Part shown: positions 53,746-63,414 of the stretch, one piece after another
Layout: every line of letters starts with the position of its first letter
Position numbering within the stretch: the first letter of the stretch is position 1
DNA from: an uncultured Bacilli bacterium
GTDB lineage: Bacteria; Bacillota_I; Bacilli_A; RF39; UBA660
Length of the DNA: 64,000 nt
Assembly (NCBI GenBank): GCA_934096125.1
Contig: CAKOLB010000001.1
Coordinates: 124,001 to 188,000 of the forward strand
Direction: 5' to 3'
The notes under the pieces: model-generated
Seen by the model: only the letters and a program-made list of their open reading frames with translations
Told to the model about the DNA's origin: nothing
The model's database searches: none
Position numbers and translations under genes: made by a program

Positions 53746-55854
53746 TTATTCTACGGAAATATTTTCATCTATCATAAAATTATCTTGGATATAAGTTATT
53801 TTTAAAGTATTTCCAGAGACAGTATACTTAATTTCTTTACTAAAGTCTTTCCCTGGCAAAACAACATTTGACTTAAACAAATTATCTTTAGAATTGTATT
53901 TATATACACCAATTTTATTATTATCATCAACACTTATATAGAAATTATTTTCCATTATAATGTACTTAAATACCCCACTTACTACTTTTCCATCTAAACT
54001 ATATACTTGGTATGCAGCATCAGATGATTTTACCTTAATATGATTATTTTTATATTCTACGATCTCACTAGTAGTACTAACATTTGGAGTAAGCTCACTT
54101 CCCTTACTATCATAAAGGTGATATGTTCCATCCCCTCTTTTAATTAGGATATTATCTTGCAAATAGGAAATAGAGCTATTTAAAACATTTGCCACTTTAT
54201 CTTTAAAAGGAATAACGCCCTGAACTGAATCTTTGGTGACATTGATAAGCCCATAAGAATCACTAGTATTCTTAGCAAAAATATAAGTCCCTGCCGTATC
54301 AACAAAACTAATTGCATCACTACTATGATATAAAGCATCTACTTCTTTATAAGTAGCTAACTTTTTTTTGTTAGTTAAATCCCATAAAACGATATTATCA
54401 TTACTATTTGGTTTTTTAGTATCTACTATAAAAATAAATCTATTATTAAATATTGGTAAGTAACTATTAATAAGTTCTTCTCCTGGTTTCATAATATTAC
54501 TTTCTTTAGCAATATAGCAGTTTGAAAAAGCATTATCACCAGTAACAGAGTTAGCATAACTACAACTATAACTACCTAAAAGATTTGTTTTTTCACTATC
54601 ACTAAAGATATAAAGTTTCCCACTAAAATAGCTAACATATGGCATAGTTTTATTAACAGCACCTTCTTCTAAGTTAATATTTATTTTTTCACTACCAATT
54701 TCTAGTTGCATTTTATTATTTAAAATACTTACACCATAACTTTTCTTTCTTTCAACTTCCTTTTTCGTCTTCTCATTAATTATAATCTTTTCATCATAAT
54801 CATCACTACTTATTTTAATGCCATCAATATTCATCGGAGCACCATCTTTATCAAAGATATACATTTTTCCATCATTTATCGCAATTATATAACTATCTGT
54901 AAAACTTACATAATCAAAAGTTTGATTTATTTTAAGTACTCCATCATAACCATAAACTTCTCTTTTATCTTTATTAAGCACACTTATATTTTGACTATCA
55001 AAACTCATAATCTTTCCAGAAACTTCATGACTTTTGATTTTTCCATCAAAATCTATGAGAAAATAGTTATTATTATCACCTGCAATTAAAAAGTCAGTAT
55101 CAGCTATATATCCTAAATAATCATAAGAAGAGTTAAAGACCTCATCTACTTTGGAAGAAGATAAATCAAGTAAGTTATATCCTTTATCCCCTAAAACAAT
55201 GACATTATTTTTCCCAGCTTCTAATATTTTTTCATAACTATCAATCTCTTTTTTCTGATCTATATCATATAAAGTTACATTTTCCATATTCTCTTTTTTA
55301 TTATCATATACAAAAACATATCTTTCTTTAAATATATCACTAACAAGATTTACACTTTTACCATTTTCATATACCATTTTTGGTCCATCAAACTCATTAT
55401 TCACGCTATAATATGCAACATAACACAAATCCTCATCTTTATTTTTACATTCATATCTTCCAAGTTCCTTTTTATTTTCATTTAAAAAGACTAAACTTCC
55501 ATCTTCATACCGGTAATTTTCTTTTTCAATCACTACTTTTGGTTCAGCCGCAGGCGTTTTATCATCCTTAATAACAATAAAATATACAAGTAAACCTATA
55601 ATAAGTAAAATTAAAACTATTAAAGATACTGAGATAATAATCTTTTGCTTTTTTGATAAACTTTGCCATTTATCCTTTAACTTTTTAAAAACATTATCTT
55701 TCTTTGGCTTTTTCTCCTTTTCTTTTACTTCTTCCTCTTTTTCTTCTTTATCATAAAGAGAGTTACTGGCCTCAATGTTTTCATCTATTTCCACAATTTC
55801 ATTCGATGGCTCTTCATCCATTTTCTCTATTTCTTTAAGAAAATCATCTTCCAT
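53746..55854 (-). CDS. Large membrane-anchored protein with a propeller-like extracellular domain
   Basis: The start at 55854 is chosen because TTGGAGG lies upstream. The earlier in-frame TTG at 55869 is part of that site. Of about 702 residues, the first 70 form a very acidic then basic cytoplasmic region (EEEVKEKEKKPKKDN), followed by one membrane helix (IIISVSLIVLILLIIGLLVY). The remaining 600 residues are short beta segments with GYDGVLKINQTFDYVSF, KGYNLLDLSSSKVDEV and similar units, consistent with tandem beta-propellers. It sits 2 bp after the Hpt-receiver gene, so it probably connects to the phosphorelay. Not a family I can name. Confidence 0.6.
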   Translation of the reverse strand: MEDDFLKEIEKMDEEPSNEIVEIDENIEASNSLYDKEEKEEEVKEKEKKPKKDNVFKKLKDKWQSLSKKQKIIISVSLIVLILLIIGLLVYFIVIKDDKTPAAEPKVVIEKENYRYEDGSLVFLNENKKELGRYECKNKDEDLCYVAYYSVNNEFDGPKMVYENGKSVNLVSDIFKERYVFVYDNKKENMENVTLYDIDQKKEIDSYEKILEAGKNNVIVLGDKGYNLLDLSSSKVDEVFNSSYDYLGYIADTDFLIAGDNNNYFLIDFDGKIKSHEVSGKIMSFDSQNISVLNKDKREVYGYDGVLKINQTFDYVSFTDSYIIAINDGKMYIFDKDGAPMNIDGIKISSDDYDEKIIINEKTKKEVERKKSYGVSILNNKMQLEIGSEKININLEEGAVNKTMPYVSYFSGKLYIFSDSEKTNLLGSYSCSYANSVTGDNAFSNCYIAKESNIMKPGEELINSYLPIFNNRFIFIVDTKKPNSNDNIVLWDLTNKKKLATYKEVDALYHSSDAISFVDTAGTYIFAKNTSDSYGLINVTKDSVQGVIPFKDKVANVLNSSISYLQDNILIKRGDGTYHLYDSKGSELTPNVSTTSEIVEYKNNHIKVKSSDAAYQVYSLDGKVVSGVFKYIIMENNFYISVDDNNKIGVYKYNSKDNLFKSNVVLPGKDFSKEIKYTVSGNTLKITYIQDNFMIDENISVE

Positions 55855-55870
55855 AATTCTAACCTCCAAC

Positions 55871-56662
55871 TTATATTTTACTATTAATAGTTTTTTCTAG
55901 TATTCTTTTAACATCTCTTTCATTAAACGGTTTAAGTAAAATATCAACAATTGGATATTTAAAAGCTTTTTCAATAGATTCTTTATCAGATACCCCTGTA
56001 ATAATTGATATAGGTATTACTTTAAATAAATCACTTTTCTTATAAAAATCAAGTACTTCAAATCCGTTTACATCTGGCATATTTAAATCAAGTAGCACTG
56101 CCTTTAAAGACTTCTTTTTTTCTTCATCGCTTAAGTAATCAATTGCTTTCTTACCATCTTCTAAAGCCACAACATCAAAAGAATCGCCTAAAATCTTACC
56201 AATAAAATTACATATGATATTGGAGTCATCAACTACTAAAATAACATTACTACTCTTTGTGATTTTACCATTTTCTCTTTTTGCATCATCTTCTATATAA
56301 CCACCAACACCCATGTATTTCTTTACTAAATTAACAACTCTAGTTGCCTCGTTCATTAACTCATCAAAATGTTCAGTTACATAATACATATCATTAGCCT
56401 TACTTTTAAGTTCATGATCATACGCAATTTCGGCAAGTTTCTCAAATCCAAAATATTTAGCATCACTTTTTAAAGAGTGAACTAAAATAGCATAATTTGC
56501 CATATCTCCAATACTTTTAAAAGATTTTATCTTTTCAAGCTTCCCTGGCACTTCATTTAAGAATACTTCAAGCGTTTGGTCATAAGTTTCCATATCTCCA
56601 AAAAGTTCTAATGCCTTTTTTACATTCGCTCCATTATCAATTAATATATTTACATCTTTCAT
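55871..56662 (-). CDS. Hpt-receiver protein: phosphotransfer domain followed by a receiver domain
   Basis: The 263-residue protein has an N-terminal Hpt helix bundle with the phospho-accepting H62 in [16 protein letters not shown] short linker leads to a receiver domain: VILVVDDSN, the phosphorylated D192 in [19 protein letters not shown], the Thr-type switch in SIITGVSD, and the Lys in DILLKPFN. There is no DNA-binding domain. It overlaps the hybrid kinase by ATGA, so the two form a relay: kinase His, kinase receiver Asp, Hpt His, receiver Asp. The final output must be by protein contact. Confidence 0.9.
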   Translation of the reverse strand: MKDVNILIDNGANVKKALELFGDMETYDQTLEVFLNEVPGKLEKIKSFKSIGDMANYAILVHSLKSDAKYFGFEKLAEIAYDHELKSKANDMYYVTEHFDELMNEATRVVNLVKKYMGVGGYIEDDAKRENGKITKSSNVILVVDDSNIICNFIGKILGDSFDVVALEDGKKAIDYLSDEEKKKSLKAVLLDLNMPDVNGFEVLDFYKKSDLFKVIPISIITGVSDKESIEKAFKYPIVDILLKPFNERDVKRILEKTINSKI

Positions 56663-58506
56663 ACATTTTCTCCTTTTTCATCACCCAAATATTTACTCAC
56701 TATATCATTTAATTCTTCTTTATTTATTGGCTTAGCAAGATAATCACTAAAACCACTTGCCAGATATTTTTCCCGCATTCCAGTTAAAGCATTGGCCGTT
56801 AGTGCTACCACTGGAGTATTAAACTTAGTAAACTCTTTCTTAACCTTTTGAAGTGTTTCCACTCCACTCATGCTCGGCATCATGTCATCTAGAAAAATTA
56901 AATCATAACTTTTCCCCTCTTTTATCTTATCAATCATTAGAAAACCACTTAAAACACAATCTACATCTAGTTCATAACTTTCCAAAAGTCTTTCTGCAAC
57001 TTTCAAATTTATCTTATTATCATCAACTATTAAAACCCTTTTATTTTTATATGTCTTCTTCACTTCTTCAGGTTGCTTTTTCATAAGCTTTATATGAGGA
57101 TTTGCCACTATCTTTTGGTCTATTGATATAGTAAACTTTGAACCCTTACCATAAACACTTTGCACAACTATCTTCCCATGCATCATATCCACAAGTTTTT
57201 TAGTTATCGCAAGACCTAGACCAGTTCCTTCAATAGTTATATTTTCTTCTAAGTCTAGTCTTTCAAACTTATTAAAAAGTTTATCTATATTTTCAGTCTT
57301 AATACCCATACCAGTATCTTCAACACTTATTATTAATCTTTCCACATCATCTTTACGTACCCCATGTATCTTTAAATCAATAAATCCCTCTTTCGTATAC
57401 TTAACAGCATTAGTTAAAATATTAACACCTATTTGCTTCATTCTAGCTTGATCTCCAAAAAGAACCTTTGGAATACTTTCATCCAAGCTATATTTAAACT
57501 CAATATTTTTTCCAGTAAGCCTTCCTTTTGTAAGAGTAACTAGTTCATCAAATACCTCATCAATACTATACTCATTATCGATTATCTCTAATTTACCAGC
57601 CTCAATCTTTGATATATCCAAAATACCATTAACAATCTCTAACAAATTATTACTAGCCATTATTATATCAGCCACTTCATCTTTGGACTTCTTCGATAAC
57701 TTCTTATCTTCTAAAAGCAAATTACTAAAACCAACAATTGCATTAAGTGGCGTTCTTATCTCATGGGACATACTTGATAAAAATTCAGTCTTCGCACTAT
57801 TAGCTTTTTCCGCTTGATCTTTTGCCATATTTAGCTCTTCAATTAGTAAAACATCAGGATTTTCAATTGTAAAATACATAAACAAGGTAATAAATGCCAT
57901 GATGCACGATAAAATATTAAGTCCTGGCTCAAAAGTTCTAATAACAACGCAAAGCCCCATTAAAAGAACTAAAGAAAAAAGAGGCATAATCTTCTTGATA
58001 GGGATATCTTTAAAATGTTTAACAGCAATACCTAACGCCAAAAATAAATTAGCACCATAAATAACTGTGACAAAATCTGCTCCTAGACCATAAGAATACA
58101 TTATATTATTTTCATGATAATAGTGAAGCGGTGCAATACTTATCACAAACAAACTTATTATGTATATTATTATCTCTGTCTTAGTAAGGTTATATAAAAG
58201 TTTTTTCTCAGATTTTTGGGTAAGAGATATACTAAACATATAAACACTAAAAAACATATTCCACACAAGCAAGGAAAAAAGAAATAATCTACTAACCAAA
58301 GCTGCCAGCCAAGGAATTTCATCTGCTAAACTAATCGTTCCAAAACAACCAAGTTCTAAAACTAAATTAGCAAAATTGGCCCAAAGAAGAAATTTATATA
58401 AATTTGTTTCGTGATAATTAAAATGGGGTTTAGAAAAGAACACCAACATAACTAAAACACTATAAACTAAACTACATACAACTAGGGATATACCTACATA
58501 CATCAT
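56659..58506 (-). CDS. Membrane hybrid histidine kinase
   Basis: The 615-residue protein has about seven N-terminal membrane helices (to about 215) and a short linker. HisKA follows with [20 protein letters not shown], then HATPase with [30 protein letters not shown] and [14 protein letters not shown], and a C-terminal receiver domain with [14 protein letters not shown] and the phosphorylatable Asp in [15 protein letters not shown]. It resembles the kinase at 61571-63334 throughout, so the pair arose by duplication. The multi-helix sensor lacks any extracellular domain, so it may sense through the membrane or a partner protein. Confidence 0.93.
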   Translation of the reverse strand: MMYVGISLVVCSLVYSVLVMLVFFSKPHFNYHETNLYKFLLWANFANLVLELGCFGTISLADEIPWLAALVSRLFLFSLLVWNMFFSVYMFSISLTQKSEKKLLYNLTKTEIIIYIISLFVISIAPLHYYHENNIMYSYGLGADFVTVIYGANLFLALGIAVKHFKDIPIKKIMPLFSLVLLMGLCVVIRTFEPGLNILSCIMAFITLFMYFTIENPDVLLIEELNMAKDQAEKANSAKTEFLSSMSHEIRTPLNAIVGFSNLLLEDKKLSKKSKDEVADIIMASNNLLEIVNGILDISKIEAGKLEIIDNEYSIDEVFDELVTLTKGRLTGKNIEFKYSLDESIPKVLFGDQARMKQIGVNILTNAVKYTKEGFIDLKIHGVRKDDVERLIISVEDTGMGIKTENIDKLFNKFERLDLEENITIEGTGLGLAITKKLVDMMHGKIVVQSVYGKGSKFTISIDQKIVANPHIKLMKKQPEEVKKTYKNKRVLIVDDNKINLKVAERLLESYELDVDCVLSGFLMIDKIKEGKSYDLIFLDDMMPSMSGVETLQKVKKEFTKFNTPVVALTANALTGMREKYLASGFSDYLAKPINKEELNDIVSKYLGDEKGENV

Positions 58507-58567
58507 CGCATATACACCTCTACTTTACAAATAGTATAACACTAATTAGGAAAAAACTAAAGAAAAT

Positions 58568-60298
58568 TTATAAGCGTACCCTTTTTAATCTTGGATACTT
58601 CTCTTTGTTAAGTTCTTCCATCTTAGCTGTATCCACTTTTCCAATTGGAGTTCTTGGATATTCCTCAACAAAACAGTAATCACTTGGAACTTGATAATCA
58701 GCCAGTTTATTTATGCATTCTTTTTTAATAATCTCAAGAATTTCTGGAGCATTTTTTCGAGCTTCTTTCTTCAAAAGAATATTTGCTTGAGGCACAAAAC
58801 CTTGAACATGAAAAATATCTGGCATGGCTACAACTTTGCAACTTTCCACTTCCTCAAAAGAATTTATCACATTTTCAATAGGAAATGGAGGAACTTTAAA
58901 TCCATCCGCTCTAACTATAACTCTTTTAAGTCTCCCACTAACAAATAGTGCTCCATCTTCATCGATATAACCTAAATCACCTGAATGAAGCCATATTTTT
59001 CCATCACTATGCTTACATAATACTTTTTTAGTCTCTTCCTCATTATTAAGATATTTTATCATCATACTAGGACTTGTTAAACATATTTCTCCGAGTTCAT
59101 TTGTACCAAGTTCTTCATTCTTATCATCAATGCTAAATATACCAACGTTATTATGCAAAAAAGGAATACCTACACTACCTATTTTATTACTGCCACAAAA
59201 AGATACTGTCGCTGCCGCACAAACCTCAGTAAGCCCATATCCTTTTATAACACTCATATTAGCATTATGTTCTTTAAAAAATCTATTTACTTCCATCTCT
59301 AAAGATATATCCATGGAGTCACCTCCAACACCTGCTAAAACCCACTTAGAAAAATCATAACCATCTAATTTGTCACTATGAATTAGTGTTTCATAATGTA
59401 GGGGCACTCCCGCAAAGTTATTTGGATCATACTTTAGTATTAATTCATCTATTTTCTCTGGCTGAAACACTGGAACTTCAATAACACTCATTCCTACTAC
59501 AAGAGGAAGATGAAGACCATTACCAACCCCATAAGCTATAAAAGGAGGCATAATATTTAACCACTTTTGGTCTCTTGTAAACTTTAAATCAGAAATAATA
59601 AAGTGATGAGCAATCATATTAATCGCATAATTTGATAGTAAAACTCCCTTTGGAATACCTGTTGTTCCTCCCGTATGCTCAACTACCACTGGATCTTCCT
59701 TTTTGCATGGTGTAAAAGTATCATCTAAATAGAGTTTTCCCATCTCTAGAAAGGTTGAATAATTAACTTCTATAGTTTTCTTATTATTAACACTTTGACT
59801 CTCTTCGACCTTTTCTTGATGAACTAAATTAACTTTAACTAAAGTCTTAACATTTAAATAAGGCAGAGAATAATATATTTTTTCAATAATATTATCAAGC
59901 ACAAACACAATCTTCGAATCAACCTCTTGAATATAATGCTCAATGCTTTCTGCACTACTACGTACATCAATCATATTAGCAACTGCCCCAATTTTACTAG
60001 CAGCATATAATAAATAAACAGACTCTGGTGTACTTGGTATACATACACTTATAATATCCCCCTTTTGCACTCCACAAGCCTTTAATGCTTTCGCTGCAGC
60101 TTCAATATTATCAAATAATTCTTTATATGTTATTTTTTCTTCATTATATATTAATGCAACGTTTGCAGGATAATCTTTATTACTTTCATATATTGCTTCA
60201 TATATACTTCCATCAAACGGAAGGCTTTCTTTAGCTTCCTTGCTATAGTACTTTAGCCAAGATCTTTCTTGACTAGGTTTCAACTTATTATTTTCCAT
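58568..60298 (-). CDS. AMP-forming acyl-CoA synthetase/ligase
   Basis: ANL enzymes activate carboxylates with ATP and usually pass them to CoA. The 576-residue protein has the P-loop VVEHTGGTTGIPKGVLLS, a YGLTEVC motif, the hinge motif LHSGDLGYIDEDGALFVSGR, and the catalytic Lys in RTPIGKVDTAKM. It resembles long-chain acyl-CoA ligases. The substrate is not evident, and it stands alone rather than beside fatty-acid genes, between two signalling modules. A striking hairpin lies in its leader (60319-60376). Confidence 0.88.
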   Translation of the reverse strand: MENNKLKPSQERSWLKYYSKEAKESLPFDGSIYEAIYESNKDYPANVALIYNEEKITYKELFDNIEAAAKALKACGVQKGDIISVCIPSTPESVYLLYAASKIGAVANMIDVRSSAESIEHYIQEVDSKIVFVLDNIIEKIYYSLPYLNVKTLVKVNLVHQEKVEESQSVNNKKTIEVNYSTFLEMGKLYLDDTFTPCKKEDPVVVEHTGGTTGIPKGVLLSNYAINMIAHHFIISDLKFTRDQKWLNIMPPFIAYGVGNGLHLPLVVGMSVIEVPVFQPEKIDELILKYDPNNFAGVPLHYETLIHSDKLDGYDFSKWVLAGVGGDSMDISLEMEVNRFFKEHNANMSVIKGYGLTEVCAAATVSFCGSNKIGSVGIPFLHNNVGIFSIDDKNEELGTNELGEICLTSPSMMIKYLNNEEETKKVLCKHSDGKIWLHSGDLGYIDEDGALFVSGRLKRVIVRADGFKVPPFPIENVINSFEEVESCKVVAMPDIFHVQGFVPQANILLKKEARKNAPEILEIIKKECINKLADYQVPSDYCFVEEYPRTPIGKVDTAKMEELNKEKYPRLKRVRL

Positions 60299-60318
60299 AT
60301 TCTACTTCCTTTCTTTAT

Positions 60319-60376
60319 ATAAAAAATATAAAAGCATAACGCTTTATAAGCGTCCAATAGCTTTTATATTTTTTAT
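60319..60376. repeat. Long two-part hairpin in the acyl-CoA ligase leader
   Basis: Outer arms 60319-60335 and 60360-60376 are perfect 17-bp complements. Inside, ACGCTT (60339-60344) and AAGCGT (60348-60353) make a second 6-bp stem with a 3-nt loop. On the minus strand a TATAAT (60375-60380 region) overlaps the far arm. RNA from it would begin within the structure, and the ribosome site follows at about 60307. It could act as an attenuator, a terminator of the upstream gene or a stabilising 5' hairpin. Confidence 0.7.
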
Positions 60377-60515
60377 TATAATTAATAAGTTACTAAAAAG
60401 GTTAAAGAAAGATACTTTAATTTTCTTAAAACAATTATATCGTGAAAATATTTCCATAACTTCCCACCTAACCTAGCTTCATTTTATCATATCAATTTAA
60501 TAAAAAAAAGATACT

Positions 60516-61562
60516 TTACTCATTTTTATATCTTTTTCTTATCAAATAATTATCATCCCCTGGCATATGAGCAATACTTTGCCATGCATATTCCAGTTTT
60601 AAGATAGATTTAATTATATTCTTATCTTTAAAATAGACAGCTTCTTCCATAATACAGGTATTCTTAGCTTTACAAAAAGCAACTGGTATCACCGGTATAT
60701 TAAATTTATTTGCAATTTCATACATTTCTTGTAAGATGCGAGCGTCTTCATTTGAAAAAACTACAATATCTCTTTTTTCTTTTAAGGCATCTGCTACTCT
60801 AGGCCCTAACTTTACTCCATTATTTAAATCAGGAATAACTCCATTTAAAATAATCCAAAAACCTAATAAGGTATTATAAAGATATGGTAAACTTCCTGTA
60901 ACTAAATAAGCATTCTTACGTATTCTTGTGTTAAGATTTAAATAATCATCTTGCACACTTCCATCAAATGCCCAAATCACCGAATTTTTTAAATCTCTTT
61001 TCCAAATATAGCTTTCTAATGATTTTAGAACATTATCATCATCTTTAACACTAGTATTTAATAAATAGCCAAAATTTTTAACCATATACTCAAAATATTT
61101 CGATTCTTGAAAATCTCCTAGTAAGTCAAAAGAAGAATTAATATAACCCTCATCCAGTAAATACTGAAGAGGAGTTTTTTGTCCTTTCTTCATAACATTT
61201 AAATTTCTCTCTAAATAATTTCTAACTACTAGCATTACCTCATTCAAACATTTTTGAATATTTATATATTCTTCTAAAGCTTTTTGTTTTTGATTTGAAA
61301 AAGCATAAGTCTTACTTGTCAAAACTACATCAGCTAAAGTTTCAAACCCCATTTTCCTAGTTTCTTCTTCAAAAAGATGAAGAACTATGGCATAATCAGC
61401 TAAATCCTTAATATTTTTTTTGCTTTCTAGTTTTCCCTTGAAGTTTTTTAAATGTTCCCAAAAAACTTCCAGTTCTTGATTAAACTCTTCAGGCGAACCA
61501 AAACCCTCAAGAACATTTTTATCAAATCCTTTAAACTCTTTTAAAAATTGCAAATCTTTCAT
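60516..61562 (-). CDS. Degenerate Hpt-like domain fused to an unknown C-terminal region
   Basis: The N-terminal 110 residues of this 348-residue protein align by eye with the Hpt domain of the protein at 55871. [18 protein letters not shown] there corresponds to DYAIVLHLFEEETRKMGF here, with the histidine at residue 62 in both. The neighbouring Lys and Ser of the usual HxxKxxS pattern are replaced by acidic residues. The C-terminal 200 residues are unrecognised, with an alpha/beta look in RDIVVFSNEDARILQEMYEI and IPVIPVAFCKAKNTC. It follows the second hybrid kinase by 8 bp and takes the place of the Hpt-receiver protein in that module. Confidence 0.65.
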   Translation of the reverse strand: MKDLQFLKEFKGFDKNVLEGFGSPEEFNQELEVFWEHLKNFKGKLESKKNIKDLADYAIVLHLFEEETRKMGFETLADVVLTSKTYAFSNQKQKALEEYINIQKCLNEVMLVVRNYLERNLNVMKKGQKTPLQYLLDEGYINSSFDLLGDFQESKYFEYMVKNFGYLLNTSVKDDDNVLKSLESYIWKRDLKNSVIWAFDGSVQDDYLNLNTRIRKNAYLVTGSLPYLYNTLLGFWIILNGVIPDLNNGVKLGPRVADALKEKRDIVVFSNEDARILQEMYEIANKFNIPVIPVAFCKAKNTCIMEEAVYFKDKNIIKSILKLEYAWQSIAHMPGDDNYLIRKRYKNE

Positions 61563-61570
61563 ACCTTCTC

Positions 61571-63334
61571 CTAATTATTATTTAAATATTTATTAATTAT
61601 TTCATTAAGTTCATTTTTATCAATTGGCTTGGCCAAAAACTCATCAAACCCTAAAGCCAAATACTTCTCCCGCATACCTGTTAAAGCATCTGCAGTTAAA
61701 GCAACTATCGGATAATTTTTATAATCATACTCTTTTCTTATCCTTTTTAAAAGTTCTACTCCATCCATATTTGGCATCATAATATCTAAAAAAATTAAAT
61801 CATAATCAGAAGTTTGTTTTAGTAGTTTTAAAGCATCTTCGCCACTAAAACATGTTTTTACATTAACCCCATAAGCTTTAACTAGTTTTGATGCCACTTG
61901 TAAATTAATCGCATTATCATCAACAATCAAAACATTTTTTAAAGCAAGAGGTTGCACCGGACTTTTTACTCCATTTTTAGTCCCATCTTTTTGAATCAAA
62001 GTCACAACAAACTTAGTCCCTTTCCCATAAATACTTTGAACAGTAATCTTTCCATCTAAAGCATCTACTATAGCTTTAGCTATAGAAAGTCCTAAACCAG
62101 TTCCAGAAAAGTTCATAGTTTGACTTGTCTTTTCAAACTTATTAAAAATTTTACCTAAATCTTCCTTTTTTATTCCCATTCCCGTATCTTCAATAGTTAT
62201 TATAAGCCGGCATAAATCTTTTTTCTTAACCACGTTAATACGAAATTCAATCCAACCCTCTTTTGTAAACTTCACTGCATTATTTAGTATGTTCTCACAA
62301 ATTCGTTTGATTTTACCAACATCACCATAGAGTACTTTTGGTATGGCCGGATCAATATTTACTCGAAAATCAATTGGTAAGAACTCAAGCTGTTTTCTAA
62401 CATCAGCACTTAACTCATTAACAAAATCATCAACAACATAATTCCTATTAACAATTTCTGCGTTTCCTAAAGATAGCTTCGTTATATCAAGTATACCTTC
62501 CACGATATGTAAAAGCTCATCACTAGCATTTAATAAATCTTTTACATCTTCTTTAGCAGTATCTGGTATATTATCATTATCATTTAAAAGATTACTAAAG
62601 CCAACGACTGCATTTAAAGGGGTCCTTATCTCATGGGACATATTTGATAAAAACTCAGTCTTCGCGGCATCCGCTTTTTCCGCCCTATCTAAAGCCACAT
62701 TCAATTGTTTTATCAACTTCACATCAGGATTCTCAATTGAAAAATACATCATAATAACAACTAAAGATATAAAATAGGAAAGAAGTACAATATTTGGAAA
62801 GAAACTATTAATTAGAAAGCAAACAATCAGTAACACACATAAAAAATATAAAGGAGCAAGCTTTCTGCTTTCAATATTTCTTGAAAACTTAATAGATAAA
62901 TACAAAGAATACATCGTATACATAAAACAAATTAAATATATAAATGACCTTTCTATATTTTTCGTAAACAAAATAATTAATGAAAAGAAAACTAAAGCCA
63001 AAACATAAAGAGGCACATTTTTCTGTCTTAAACTCTTATATCTTTTCTTCTTTGGTAAACTTATATATTTTGTGTATAAAGTAAAGAGTAAAAACCAAGA
63101 AATATAAAAGATATTTAAAAATTTATAGCCCCACTTTAAAACCAAATTAAACTTCCCTGGGGCAAAAAGGACTAAAAAAGATGTTACCACCTCAGTACAA
63201 AGCCCCCAAATAGTTAGAAGCAATATCCATTTATACAAATAAATTTCTACATTTCTAATTTTTTCTTTGGCAAAAAAATTATAAACAAATACTAGAGTTA
63301 TTATTAAAGCACTTAAAGAAAAATAAAATGTCAT
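61571..63334 (-). CDS. Second membrane hybrid histidine kinase
   Basis: The ATG at 63334 is preferred over the GTG at 63343, because AGGAAG lies eight bases upstream of the ATG and touches the GTG. The protein of about 587 residues has seven membrane helices, HisKA with [20 protein letters not shown], HATPase with NAVKFTKEGWIEFRI, DTGMGIKKEDLGKIF and GTGLGLSIAKAIVD, and a receiver with VLIVDDNAINLQV and the Asp in LIFLDIMMPNMDGVE. It is a clear paralogue of the kinase at 56659. Its partner Hpt-like protein follows directly. Confidence 0.93.
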   Translation of the reverse strand: MTFYFSLSALIITLVFVYNFFAKEKIRNVEIYLYKWILLLTIWGLCTEVVTSFLVLFAPGKFNLVLKWGYKFLNIFYISWFLLFTLYTKYISLPKKKRYKSLRQKNVPLYVLALVFFSLIILFTKNIERSFIYLICFMYTMYSLYLSIKFSRNIESRKLAPLYFLCVLLIVCFLINSFFPNIVLLSYFISLVVIMMYFSIENPDVKLIKQLNVALDRAEKADAAKTEFLSNMSHEIRTPLNAVVGFSNLLNDNDNIPDTAKEDVKDLLNASDELLHIVEGILDITKLSLGNAEIVNRNYVVDDFVNELSADVRKQLEFLPIDFRVNIDPAIPKVLYGDVGKIKRICENILNNAVKFTKEGWIEFRINVVKKKDLCRLIITIEDTGMGIKKEDLGKIFNKFEKTSQTMNFSGTGLGLSIAKAIVDALDGKITVQSIYGKGTKFVVTLIQKDGTKNGVKSPVQPLALKNVLIVDDNAINLQVASKLVKAYGVNVKTCFSGEDALKLLKQTSDYDLIFLDIMMPNMDGVELLKRIRKEYDYKNYPIVALTADALTGMREKYLALGFDEFLAKPIDKNELNEIINKYLNNN

Positions 63335-63414
63335 TAGCCACACTTCCTAACCGCATAATTTTATCATATCATAAAGAAAGATCAAAAACAATTGAAGAGA
63401 TAAAAAAGAAAAAA

